Positions 53,288-63,804 of a stretch of DNA of 64,000 nucleotides are shown in pieces. Positions within the stretch are counted from its first letter, which is position 1. Each line of letters begins with the position of its first letter. The DNA lies in assembly GCA_963664935.2 (NCBI GenBank), contig CAXXSE010000007.1:682001-746000 (forward strand), written 5' to 3'. The notes under the pieces are model-generated. The model was not told the DNA's origin. It was given only the letters and a program-made list of their open reading frames with translations, and did not search any database. The DNA comes from G963664935 sp963664935. Its GTDB lineage: Bacteria; Pseudomonadota; Gammaproteobacteria; Methylococcales; G963664935. Position numbers and translations under genes: made by a program.

Positions 53288-55090
53288 TTATTGCTGACCA
53301 ATACGCTTACCGGGTTTTGGCGGCTCCTGCATGGGATCGGCGTTGGGATCGAAGCCGCTGGTGTCGGTTGCGGTGGTTTTGTGTTGCTTGGTTTTTGCTT
53401 TGGGTCCTTTACCGTTTTTGCTTTTGAAAACCCAACGAAAATGACGTTCGAGCTGACCGTTCATATTGGAGACATAATGGTTCACCGTGCCATCGTCTTC
53501 CACCGCGGGGATGATAACGTTCAAATCTAAGTCTTCCAAAACCATACGCTTGTATAATGCCATGCCGTCTTTCTGTTTTTCCTTCGACCAGGTGCGCTTG
53601 CCATTGTCCTGGGTCCAAATACCCTGCAATAGTTGAATGGGTGTCCAATACAGGGTGATTTCGCGTCCAGGGTGGTCACTTCGGACGTCAAACGACCATT
53701 GGTCGGGGCCATCGTTGATGTAATGGTAATCGCTGGTGAAATCCGCGGCGTGTTCGTCCCAATCCGAATGTGGAAAGACAAGGGCCAGATAGGGTGATGA
53801 AAACGGCGCCAGTTCCTTCAGGTCATGACGGTCGTAACCCGCAACACTGGCCCGCAACTGGCCTACCACATTACGTCGGTCGGCGAGCCGTTCGGCCTGT
53901 GATTCGACGCTCAAGGTCAGGTACCACTCCTGTTCCAGGTGGGCTTGGCTGCTTCGGCGCCGGGAATAAAAAAATCTAGCAGGCGGGCAAATAGCGACTT
54001 TTCGGTTAAAGGACTTTCCGGTAGGTTCCAACCCAAACCCGGTGGTCCGGGAGGCGCCCCGATCGATTGACCGTTGGGAATAAACAGTTTAACGGTTTTG
54101 CCAAAAGCACCGCCAAGCAATTCCACCCAGAATCCCTGGTAGGCGTTCAAGCTGCCTATCATCCCCGGGGTAATATCGTCAAAGGCATCGTAGCTGGCGC
54201 CGTTGTAGGTGTAGATGGTTTTGTTGACGGAACCGTTAAAATCGGCATCGTCGGGGGTATACAGGAGGCCGTCAACCAGCAAGCGGGCGCTGCCCCAGTC
54301 AAAGGTGACATTGACGGGATTGCCGACCAGGTTGAACTTGGTTTCGGCGGCCGAATCGGGTGATGTCAGGTCGACTTCATAACAGCCCTTGGGCGATGCG
54401 CAATTGGCGCTTTGGACAAAGGTGGTTAGGCTGCCCTCGGCTTCCCAATAGCCGGATGATAAGCTAAACAGCCAGTAGCCCGCATCCTGCGATAGCACCG
54501 AGGTAGGTCCTTGCAAGATATAGCGGTCGGTGGCTTCATCGCGCCGGTAAACTACCCAGGTGGTTTGGTAGTCGTTGAGGACAAAATTGTCGCCAAACAC
54601 ATCGGCCACGGTGTAGGCCGCGCCCAGATCGCAGGGCATACTCACCATTCTCCAACGGCTGGCGGCTACTGCACCGCTGAAAGCGCATGGGAAACGGTTG
54701 ATGTAGGCGGCTCCGCAATTGCTACCAGCAGGACAGTTGACTCCAATAGCCCCCACCAGAGTGGTATCGCCCGACAGTGCCACGCTGATGCCGAAAGCAT
54801 CGCTAAAGACCGCATCGGAGGCGGTGAGTTTGACGGTTTCGGTGGTGCTTACCCAACCACCGTCGGGTTTAACAAAGACATAGGCCGAGCCGCTGGAGGA
54901 TCCAGCATCGTCATCGAAAACAGCCCCGACCAGCGCGGTATCGCCCGACAGCGCAACCCTAAAGCCGAAATTATCGGCGGCCACGGCATCGGAGGCAGTC
55001 AGCTTGGCGTTGAAATTCCAGGCATTGGCGGACTAGATTTCCTGCGTGGACACAAGGGCGTCGCCTAAGTTTATTGACTTTCCAGCGAGG
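53288..55090 (-). pseudogene. FG-GAP repeat surface protein with shared C-terminal module, broken
   Basis: The 5' part reads LAGKSINLGDALVSTQEI, stop (55033-55035), SANAWNFNAKLTASDAVA. FG-GAP repeats follow (DNFGFRVALSGDTALVGAVF, DAFGISVALSGDTTLVGAIG), then the module WRMVSMPCDLGAAYTVADVF, WVVYRRDEATDRYIL, AGYWLFSLSSGYW, FNLVGNPVNVTFDWG. The frame changes at about 53930-53955, after FFIPGAEAA, and goes on as HLEQEWYLTLSVESQ and VVGQLRASVAGYDRHDLKEL to 53288. It has no signal peptide or proper start. One nonsense, one frameshift and a missing N-terminus: dead gene. Confidence 0.83.
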
Positions 55091-55134
55091 CGTTAGTAGT
55101 CTGTCGCCATTTAAAGAAATATGTGCGCTGGTAG

Positions 55135-58100
55135 ATGATGATCGAGAAATCCACAACAGTGTTTTATTTTCACACAATCCTGGCCTTGGTCGTGTGTCTA
55201 AGTGGTTGCCGGACAGGTGGGGTTGATGGCGTCAGGGCAGGGGCCGAAGCGGCAGGTAATAAGCCGGTGGAGTTCCAGGTCGGCGAGCGCCCAACTCCGC
55301 GCGTTCCTCCGGGGATTACGCCGGTGGTGGTGCCGGCGGTGGTCAATGAACGCCCGGCCGTTTACAGGCGGGGGCCGGTGGAGCCGGCGCATGAAGGAAT
55401 ACGCGCCCACGATATTCCCAAACCTCCGCGCCCTACGCCCAAAGGCAGGGGCCGTCCGCTCGGCAATGATATCGAAATCGGCCCCGCCGGCGGGGCTGAG
55501 GATCCTTCGTCGGCTATTAGTGCGCCGTCTCCCGAAGCGCTGGCATCGGCCCTATCGGCCAGTTTCGATTCGACCAATTTTGACGATAACGCGAATTTTA
55601 CGAGGTTCTTATTCATTCCCCCTGATCCGCATGGTGCGGTGGGGCTTGAGGACGTCGTTAACGTGGTTAATACGACGGTGCGTTTCCACAATAAGGCGGC
55701 AACTTTTGCTACGACTTTTCATGACTCGCTGCAAAACTTTTTCGCCCCACTAACGCCGCTCACGTTTACCTTCGACCCGAAGGTGTTGTACGACCAGTTC
55801 GCCGATCGATTCGTTATCGTTACCCTGGAGCAGACCGATACTTTCTTTGGTGACCCCGATGATATCTCACGGATTCTGGTAGCGGTGTCCGATGACGGTG
55901 ACCCTAACGGCATTTGGAACATGACTTCAATTCCGGTGGAGGTTACGCCATCGGCGACGGGTGTCCCGAGTTGGGCGGATTATCCAGGATTAGCTGTCGA
56001 TGAGGAGGCTGTTTATATTACCGCGAACCTGTTCGGGTTTTTCAGTTTTGGAGCGCCCTTTGGTGGCGTCCGGTTGTGGGTGATTGATAAAGAGCTTGGT
56101 AGCGGTGGCTTCTACGACGGTGGTACGGCTGATGTGTCTTTGTTCGATCCCTATAATGTTTTCGACAACGCCACCACAACCCAGCCGGCGCATGTGTTTG
56201 GCACCACGCCGACGAGCCCTAATGTAGGAACCTGGCTGGTTTCCTATTCGGGGTTTACTAATGGCGTCGATGAGTCCGTGCAGATTGTACGGGTTGACGA
56301 TCCGATTGGGCCTGGGATGACCACATTCACTCAGCAGTTTCTGAACATCGGCGATATTGAACCGCTGATTCCCTTAGTTCCTTCGCCATTGCCTTCGGCA
56401 CCACAGAGTGGCAGTAGCTTTCCTATCGCCACCAGCGACCGGCGGGCACTTGACGCGGTGTGGCGCGATGATGGCTCGCTGTGGATGACAGCAACCATTA
56501 ATCCTAATGCTGCAACTTCGCCCGACGATGTCGGCGAAGCCACTGCTCATTGGTGGCAGATGGACACGACTACCTTGGCGAGTCTGGCGCTCGTTCAGCA
56601 GGGAAGTATAGGGGGGCGATAGCGATATCGCCCCCGACACGCATACTTTTTTTCCGTCTATTGCAGTGAGCGGCGGCAACGATGTAGCAATCGGTTTTTC
56701 GGCCTCGGCAGCCACAATTTTTCCCAGTTCTTACTATACCACGCGGGTTGCGGTCGATCCGCCCGGGAGCACTTCTCCGGCTGTTGTGTTGCGGGCGGGT
56801 CTCGCTTTCTACGAGCGTACCTTTGATAGTATTGGCGGCTGTTCGCCTTCTAGCAGCCGCTGGGGCGACTACAGCGGCACAGCGCTCGACCCTGTGGACG
56901 GATGTTTCTGGGTGTACAACGAACACGCGCTCTTGCAAGGATTTGCAACCCTTGGGAACTGTGGAAGCGATCCTCCGGGGAATACGGAGGATGGCCGCTG
57001 GGGCACGGCCTGGGGCCGTTCGTGTGCCTGTTCGGCGAGCTTTGCCTTGACCGGTGGGGTTTGGAAACAGATTTCCTTGCCCTGCAACCCAGGGATGCTG
57101 AACACGGTAGCCGATGTTTTCGGTGATGATCTTTCTGGTGCCTATGGTGGTGACTGGGTGGTTTATCGGCGAGACGAAGCGGCGGCTTCTTATGTGGCAC
57201 TGACGCTTAGCGATTCTCTCGATGTGGGCGAAAGTTATTGGATCATTACGACCGTGGACCAGACAGTCGATATCGAAGGGGCTAGCAATCGTGTGACCGA
57301 TAGTCCGTTGACCGGTGTTGCGACCTCCCCGCCCTCAGGTTGTGGTAGTTCTGCTGAACAATGTAATAAGGTGGGGCATCCGCATAACTATGATGTCTGT
57401 TGGGCCGATGTTTTGGTCGTTGATGGGGCTATGATTAAAACTCTGGCTGAAGCTGATCCGGCGGGGACATGTGAAACTACAGGTAGCGGCTGTATCATGT
57501 CGCGCGTGGCCCATCTATGGACTGGGTCGAGCTATGAGACTTTCGACGGCGTTACCATGGGTATGGAGGGTAGCCTGGTCCTCTGGGATGGCTTGTGGGT
57601 ATCGGCCTATAAACCTGGTATTCAGTTGCGAATTCCCGCTACGCCTGATGGATCTGGGGGATCCTGTGGTGCTGCATCTGCACCTGTTTCTGGGGCTGCC
57701 GCTTTAAGCACGGATGGGCCGGTAGCGGACGATCCAAGTGGATGGTTCATCCGGCTGATCGTCGAATCGGGGAGTCAGGTGGACCGTGCGAACGTATTTG
57801 GTCAGCTTTCTGACAGTGTCGATGAGTATGACAGCCACGATCTTATCGAGCTTGACCCTTTTGGCAACGATTACCTGAGTATTGTTTTTCCACACCGGGA
57901 GTGGGGTGCTCAATCCGGAAACTATGCCAGCAGTTTTCATCGTACAAAGTTGCAACCCTGGAAGGATGCTTGGACCTTTGAAGTGCTTTCGTCAGATTCC
58001 AGTGCCCAGGTGGTTCTGCGTTGGCAGGGACCGGATTCGCAGATTAGCCGATCCAAGCTGGTTGATAACGAAACCAACAAAAGAATCCGTCCTAATATCG

Positions 58101-58198
58101 ACGGAAGTTACGCTTTCACCATGACCGGCCCGAGTCGTTCTTTTACCTGGGAAATCCAAGGCGCTGATCCTAGCGCTCACCAATCCAAGGGTCGCTGA
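55135..58198 (+). pseudogene. Large surface lipoprotein with shared C-terminal module, one frameshift at G6
   Basis: Start near ATG 55135. The lipoprotein signal ILALVVCLSGC puts the lipid on Cys25. After a proline-rich linker come DNANFTRFLFIPPDPHGAVG and a beta-rich domain to SLALVQQGSIGG. Six G at 56611-56616 shift the frame to a stop at 56622. With five G it continues DSDIAPDTHTFFPSIAVSGG, WGDYSGTALDPVDGCFWVYN and the module WKQISLPCNPGMLNTVADVF, GDWVVYRRDEAA, FGQLSDSVDEYDSHDLIEL. The total is about 1020 residues. The module is closest to that of the metalloprotease at 11310. Outer-membrane attached. Confidence 0.82.
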
Positions 58199-58233
58199 TT
58201 GCTGTAGTTTCCAGAAGCTAGGGACAGTCTATT

Positions 58234-59409
58234 CTAGTCAAATAACGTTGTTGCATTGAGCATCAATACGTTCCGATCGAAGCCAAATCCAGAAATATTT
58301 GAACTCCGGGTTTCGTGAGTATAATCGAGGCCTATCGTCAACCACCTTATCAGATCGTAACTAGCGCCAACGCTAATTTCCCATCGGTCATCTTCTCTGT
58401 TGTCGGAAATGAATTCCTCCCTTCCCAACGAAAAGCCCGTTGTTAAATTGATCCGGGGTCGAAACCGGTAGCTGTGGTTCGCAGCTATAGTACTGTTAAC
58501 CGTTCCACCGGAATTGCCGCTATTCACTTCCTGATCGGATTCGTCGGTAGTTCGAGACATATTGATGGCTATCTCGCTTACGGTGTTGTACGCCCAGAGC
58601 ATATCCAGCGATAGAGTAAGACCTCCGCCATCCTTGAAGGAATCATCGTCGTCGAAATTTTTCTGTAAGTATCCTATTTTGAATTCTCCGAAGTCTTTTT
58701 CACTGATATCCCATTTCAATCCTGTCAAAAACTTGTACTCTTCGCTGTCCAATCGACTACCGTCAATATTAGGTCTCAGGTAATCGAATCGGGCAAAAGA
58801 TGTTTCCAGCAGCACCCGGGTCTTCGGCAAGATCCGGTATAAAAAGGTGCCTGTATACTCGTTCCGATTCCGGTCCCGCGCGCCTTGGTTATTGTTGGTA
58901 AAGCGTATTTGGTTTCTCGAATAGCTTCCGATTAACATACCCTGGCTTGTCGGTTGACCATAAGCAATGTTGGCGTCAGCGGTCCATGTCTTGGATCTAT
59001 CGGGGGAATCTGCGGAGGAAGTCCGTCCTTCGTCACGAGGAATACTCGCTATCGAATAGCCGCCTTCAAACTCAACATCGAGCCGCGGGCTTAGATCCAA
59101 CAAAACACCGGCCGCGAGGTTGTGATTCAGGTACCCTTCGTTTGGATGGGAAAAAAAATGGGCGAAAGCGCCTTGATAGGATAGATGCGTCTGATGCTTG
59201 CCGAATTGAAATAGCATTTCAAACCCGGGCAGAACCGACAAGACTATGTCGGACTCGGTGTTTTTCTCCGTTGCGCGGATGTTGTCGTCAAATGCGAGTC
59301 CAGTTGCCAACCGAAAATGAATTCCCGGACGCTGCTCGGCTGCACCTGAAGCGCGCGTAATCAATGCTGTTAAAAACACAACTAATGTTAAAAACCCAGT
59401 GAGTCTCAT
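58234..59409 (-). CDS. Outer-membrane beta-barrel protein
   Basis: 391 residues. A signal peptide (FLTLVVFLTALITRASGAA) is followed by alternating beta strands such as GIHFRLATGLAFDDNIRAT, LSYQGAFAHFFSHPNEGYL and WLTIGLDYTHETRSS, closing in NATTLFD, a typical barrel end. It resembles BBP2-type barrels found in exopolysaccharide loci (EpsL-like). Intact. Located away from wza, it may still serve surface assembly. Confidence 0.8.
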   Translation of the reverse strand: MRLTGFLTLVVFLTALITRASGAAEQRPGIHFRLATGLAFDDNIRATEKNTESDIVLSVLPGFEMLFQFGKHQTHLSYQGAFAHFFSHPNEGYLNHNLAAGVLLDLSPRLDVEFEGGYSIASIPRDEGRTSSADSPDRSKTWTADANIAYGQPTSQGMLIGSYSRNQIRFTNNNQGARDRNRNEYTGTFLYRILPKTRVLLETSFARFDYLRPNIDGSRLDSEEYKFLTGLKWDISEKDFGEFKIGYLQKNFDDDDSFKDGGGLTLSLDMLWAYNTVSEIAINMSRTTDESDQEVNSGNSGGTVNSTIAANHSYRFRPRINLTTGFSLGREEFISDNREDDRWEISVGASYDLIRWLTIGLDYTHETRSSNISGFGFDRNVLMLNATTLFD

Positions 59410-59792
59410 CTTAACAGCGATTCAGAACGAAATTGCCAAAACAGCCGCAAGTATACCCCCATAAAACTATTGGCCAGGATGTAAATGGATCTTCTAGTGG
59501 GCTGTGATATCCTCCATTAGAGATATCAATCACGTGACTACGAAATCACGGGGGCAGTGCGGCTGGGCCAGGTCGCGTATTCCTGCGGGAGGGAATCCCG
59601 CTCCGGCAAGGCAGGCCAGCCACCGGAAAGAAAGTCTTGGGCTGGCGGGAGTAATCCCAAAATTTAAGCACAAGGTCATCGAGCCAACAGGCCGTAAGCA
59701 AGTATGTTGAAGTGATTGAGCCGATCAATTCTACGCCCCGGAGTATTGGCTTAGAGGCCTTTGAGGCTTAAGTTAACACCTACGGTAGCCCA
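59410..59792. other. Intergenic region
   Basis: 383 bases between divergent genes, so both promoters should be here. A GC-rich patch at 59560-59640 (CTGCGGGAGGGAATCCCGCT) contains the short inverted repeat GCGGGA/TCCCGC around GGGAA. No gene seen. Confidence 0.5.
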
Positions 59793-61017
59793 ATGCAGCC
59801 TCTGCTCAAAAACCAACTGGTGGAAAACGTCATTGGAAGAATATTGACACTGAAAAAGAAAAGCGCAAAAGCTAAGAGAAATCCAAGTCAGTTTTGGTCG
59901 TCCCAATCGATGCCTCTGAGGCTCAAGCGGGACGAATTGGCAAAAATACCGGACGAGCTATCCATCATCCAGGGTATTCATAAGAACCGTGAGCTTAGAG
60001 TGCCCATACTCCAGGAAACGCGCCCGTTTGGGATGGAAGACCAAGACCTTTTAATCTCGACCTGGGGTTTGCAAAAGACTAATGCAATGTCCGTTTGGGG
60101 CGCATACGGTACGCAAGGACAAGGCACTAAAGTCGGGATTCTGGATACTGGTGTGGATGGATCGCACCCTAGATCTTGATGGCAAAGTCGTAAATTGGGC
60201 CGAATTTGACTCCATGGGGCAGCCGGTTAGCGGTTCCAGTCCTAATGATAGCGGTGAACACGGTACCCATGTATCCGGTACGGTTGCTGGGGGTAAGAGT
60301 TCCGGCCGGTTTATCGGTATTGCACCGGATGCTAACATAGCTGCTGCTTTAGTTCTCAAAGCAGGGCGCGGCAGTGATGCTCAGGTCTTGGCGGGTATGG
60401 ATCGGGCTCTTGAGCAAGGCGTTGATGTAATCAGTATGTCGCTGGGGGGCTTGATAATGGATGCGGAGACGCCACCAACCTATACCCGGGCTATCGTAAC
60501 GGCACTGCTTCGTGGAGTGCCGGTCGTTGCTGCTATAGGTAACGAAGGGCAACAAACCACGGGATCTCCCGGGAATGACTATTTTGCGTTGAGCATCGGA
60601 GCGACTGATCCACGCGATCGGGTAGCGGGATTCTCCGGTGGATGGACCCAAATCATCTATGAAAGCGACTATATTCAACCCAAGTCTTTACCATTGCCCT
60701 ATTCCAAACCGGATATTACCGCGCCAGGTGTAGCAATACTCTCTTCAGTTCCAAATGGTAAATATAAGGCGTTCAACGGTACTTCAATGGCAACTCCTCA
60801 CGTTGCCGGTGCGATTGCGTTACTATTGGCGGCCACGTCGATTAGGGAAAAAGTGGAAGGGGTCGATCGCGCCCTGTTAATTCAACGGCTGATGAAAAGT
60901 GCTGTTGAGGATCTGGGTGAAGCGGGTCAAGATCATCGTCACGGATTTGGGCGGCTTGACATCCTTCGGGCCATCGATTTTGCATATCAGGAAGGTTATG
61001 ACAGAATTGTATCTTGA
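59793..61017 (+). pseudogene. Subtilisin-family (S8) serine protease, one frameshift
   Basis: About 407 residues. The N-terminal 85 residues form a propeptide-like part ending IIQGIHKNRELRVPIL. The catalytic domain has D in KVGILDTGVDGSHP, H in GEHGTHVSGTVAGG, the oxyanion Asn in VAAIGNEGQQT, and S in FNGTSMATPHVAGAIALLLA. The frame breaks at 60168-60171: one base fewer gives HPDLDGKVVNWAEF, the expected continuation. No classical signal peptide. The next gene starts within 12 bases of the stop or overlaps it. It is a pseudogene only if the extra base is real. Confidence 0.86.
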
Positions 61018-61230
61018 GGTTGCTTAATATGGCTTTATCTAAAAAGAGTGGGTCGCGCATTGACAAAAATTTGGTCGCTTGGCTCCAAGAGGAGTCGGAT
61101 GAGTTCCGTGAATTAATCGTAGAGGTTAATTCACCCCCGCCTAAATTCAGTATAGAGCGCGGGCCAAACGGTGGTTTATGGCCGACTACCAAGCTCGGTG
61201 TAGATGAAGATCTGGAAGCTTCGCTTACAA

Positions 61231-63032
61231 ACTCGTCAGTCACGAGTTCTATCCGATTTGACGTAACTATTCAGGCCCTGAATTCATTTTTTCGATGTGT
61301 CACCTCGACCAACGGAAGAAAGTCTTATCACCCATTGATAGCTCTGCGCTTTAAGATTGCCCACTGGTGTTCATAAAAGATGAGTAGTGTAGAAAATAGA
61401 AATCGATAATTACGACTAGACATTTGCTAAAAAAACACGGATCCTTCTTTTCTTTGTAGAAGTACAGATGGAAGGAGGAGACCCCGTGCAACAGTATATT
61501 TCTCAGAGTTTAGAAAGCTTTCAAAGCGTTTTTTCCAGATCGAGTACTTGGTTGTTGTTCTGCGCCATTGTGATTGGATTTATGGGGCAGGAGAAATGAT
61601 CGGCGTGACGTCGTTGTGTCGTTTCTGGCTATTAGATGAACTTGGTTATTACCGCTTGCTCCGTTTTTTTAGATCCAAAGCGTATGTCTATGGGGCGTTG
61701 CTCGATGCTTGGCAAGATTTTGTGAATCGCCAAGGAAAATCCGTTGAAGTAGCTGGACGAGCGATACTTCTGGGTGACCATACCGCGGTGATCAAAGATG
61801 GACGCAAGATGCCCGGCGTGGTATCGATGCACGAGTCATCGGAGACGCAAACGAAACCCGGCTATTTTCGGGCCCAATGTTGGGGCAGCATTGGCATCTT
61901 GATCGGGTCGTTATCCGCTTGTTTTTGTTGTCCTTTGCAGCTTCAAATTCATCAGGGATGGGCTCATTTAGGGTTGAACGACGAGCGCGATAATCCATGT
62001 CGGATCAAGCTCACCGACCGCTTGGTGGCCATGGCGATTCATTTTGCGGTGACGAATCACTGTCTGTGTTATTTGGTGTTGGATGCCTTTTTTTCAACCG
62101 GGGGCGTATTTCGAGCTTGCCACTATTATTCAATCCAGCATCAGGCGCGGTGGGTTGAGGTGCTGGTCAAAGCCAAGAATAGCTATGTGGGTTATTTCCC
62201 CGCGCCACCGAAACCCGCCTCTCGACCCGGACCTCAGCCGCTCTATGGCGAGAAAGTGTGTTTAAGAGAATGCTTCGACCACCTTCATTTGTTTGAGACG
62301 GTGACCTGTCAAGTCTACGGTAAAACCGAATCCATCCGGGTTATGACGCTTACACTGTTATGGCGGCCCATCGCTGATCAGGTGTTATTTATTCTCGCCG
62401 TCACCTCAAAAGGCCCAATGGTTCTAATGAGTTCCGATTTAACGCTGTCAGCCATTGATGCCGTTGAACTGTATTGTGCTAGAACCCGCATTGAAATCAT
62501 GTTCGCGATGTTAAAGCATGTGATCGGCGCCTTTAAATTTCGTTTTTGGACTAAAAAATTGCCAAAACATTCTAGACGCCCCTTTTCCAATCGTCTTCTC
62601 AAAGCCCCACAGCCCCAGGATATTCATACCGTTCAAGCGTGCTGGCGAGCCTATGAAATCTTCGTGCTCTGTGCCTCCATTGCCTTGGGGTTAATGCAAT
62701 TGATTGCGCTCCAGTATCAAGATACGATTTGGTCTGAGCACTCGCTTTATCTTCGCACTCAATCGCGTGATTTGCCATCGGAGAAAACCGTCAAGCAAAT
62801 TTTAGTGCCATTGTTCCTCAAACAATTCTTTCGACTTGAGGAAAATGGCATGATTCAACAGATCCGTGCCCGCTTGATGGCTGTTTCCGATGAAATAGAT
62901 GACGATTAAACTGAATGAGGCGTTCTATGCTCTAATTCTCTGCGATCTTTTCAAAATTTTTCATCAAACATACTACGATGGAGAGGGTAGTTTTGCCCCG
63001 CTTTTCTCGCTGTTAACTCACGACTGCCGAGT
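61231..63032 (+). mobile_element. IS-A copy 3, full length with target duplication
   Basis: 1802 bp. The left end ACTCGTCAGTCACGAGTT is at 61231-61248, and the right end finishes CTGCCGAGT at 63032. It is flanked by TACAA at 61226-61230 and 63033-63037, a 5-bp target duplication, which defines the element borders for all copies. The insertion is into the small partner gene. Confidence 0.96.
61486..62909 (+). pseudogene. IS-A transposase, frameshifted at the first G-run
   Basis: GTG 61486 after GGAAGGAGGAG would be the normal start. At 61584-61587 there are four G where copy 2 has five, so the first 35 codons are out of register and end at a TGA near 61599. From 61597 on, the frame is open to 62909 with all three catalytic blocks. 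A shorter protein could start inside (453 codons are open from 61548 in that frame). The second G-run (62100-62104) has the five G needed here. Confidence 0.85.
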
Positions 63033-63216
63033 TACAAATTTGAATGCCCAGTTGCTTAGCATCGTATCCGGGCCAACAACGATTCTTCATGCTGCTGGAG
63101 CTATCGCTCTACGTGCTACCAGTCAACAAGTAAAAGGTTTCATCGATAACCCGTTAATAAGGGCAATTTATGCTAATCGCGAATTGCAAAATAGGCGTGC
63201 TACTCCGCATCATTGA

Positions 63217-63337
63217 GGTGGGTTTATATCTCAAGCATTATGCTTCCTTATAAAGTTCTCAAATATGGAACCTGTCTTTCCAAAAAGCCGACAGCTTTAT
63301 TCTAATGCCTGTACCCAAACGCCCCTGAGACCCTTCG
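63217..63337. other. Intergenic, convergent gene ends
   Basis: 121 bases between the end of the interrupted partner gene and the end of the M67 gene. No strong terminator hairpin recognised. Confidence 0.4.
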
Positions 63338-63802
63338 CTACGAAATTCTATGTGAATTGTGAGCCAACAGCCTGATCTCCCTAAATTCTCTAGACTTATT
63401 TATCCAAAAACCCCGTATTTCCGGATTTCCTTGAACACCCAGAGAAATAATAATATAAAGAACCTCGTAATAGGCGGCTTCATTCAAATCCCTTTCAGAC
63501 GGAGATGCTTCGGAATTAGGATGCGAATGATAAATGGCGAACAGATCTTGATTAGATTCCCTCATAGTCCGCATAGCATTAATCTGCTGTTGCGCATCCA
63601 TTTTAAACCGTGACTCCGGCATTGATGAAATATTGTCTATTGGATAACAACATATCGGCACACCATTTCGACTGCCAATGAGCCCACAGATCTCAATTTG
63701 TGGGGAGGATTGGGCATGATGCGCCAATTGGTTCAGGAGAGAGAGTGGAATTTCGATTTCCTCGTCGGTCATTGGCATGTGGTGGAGAATAACGAAGACC
63801 AT
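63338..63802 (-). CDS. JAMM/M67-family metallopeptidase (Mov34/MPN)
   Basis: 154 residues. The JAMM zinc motif is complete: E in EICGLIGSRNG (about 38) and HSHPNSEASPSERD (HxHx7SxxD, about 91-104). Bacterial members remove small ubiquitin-like or cysteine-carrier peptides or act in sulfur carrier processing; the substrate here is unknown. A second ATG at residue 9 (MPMTDEE) may be the true start. It lies 2 bases after the prmC stop on the same strand, so the two are co-transcribed. Confidence 0.88.
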   Translation of the reverse strand: MVFVILHHMPMTDEEIEIPLSLLNQLAHHAQSSPQIEICGLIGSRNGVPICCYPIDNISSMPESRFKMDAQQQINAMRTMRESNQDLFAIYHSHPNSEASPSERDLNEAAYYEVLYIIISLGVQGNPEIRGFWINKSREFREIRLLAHNSHRIS

Positions 63803-63804
63803 AT

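Larger units (their letters stand above)
61029..63216 (+). pseudogene. Small propeptide-like partner of the S8 protease, cut by IS-A copy 3
   Basis: ATG 61029 (a TTG at 61014 overlapping the protease stop is possible). The first part is MALSKKSGSRIDKNLVAWL, FRELIVEVNSPPPKFSIERG, ending DLEASLT. After removal of the IS and one TACAA it continues NLNAQLLSIVSGPTTILHAA, IALRATSQQVKGFIDNPLIR, AIYANRELQNRRATPHH. The total is about 125 residues. The ELIVEV ... LIRAIYANREL layout is like inhibitor-I9 propeptides and ends like the protease's own N-terminal part (IHKNREL). It would be a stand-alone inhibitor or folding helper; interrupted now. Confidence 0.75.

Noticed and set aside
56869..57955. Several long antisense frames in the lipoprotein gene
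   Set aside because: They are shadows of GC-rich coding sequence with no domain or start signals.
59560..59640. GC-rich patch as a structured RNA or integron attC site
   Set aside because: Only a short stem is visible and no integrase or cassette genes are nearby.
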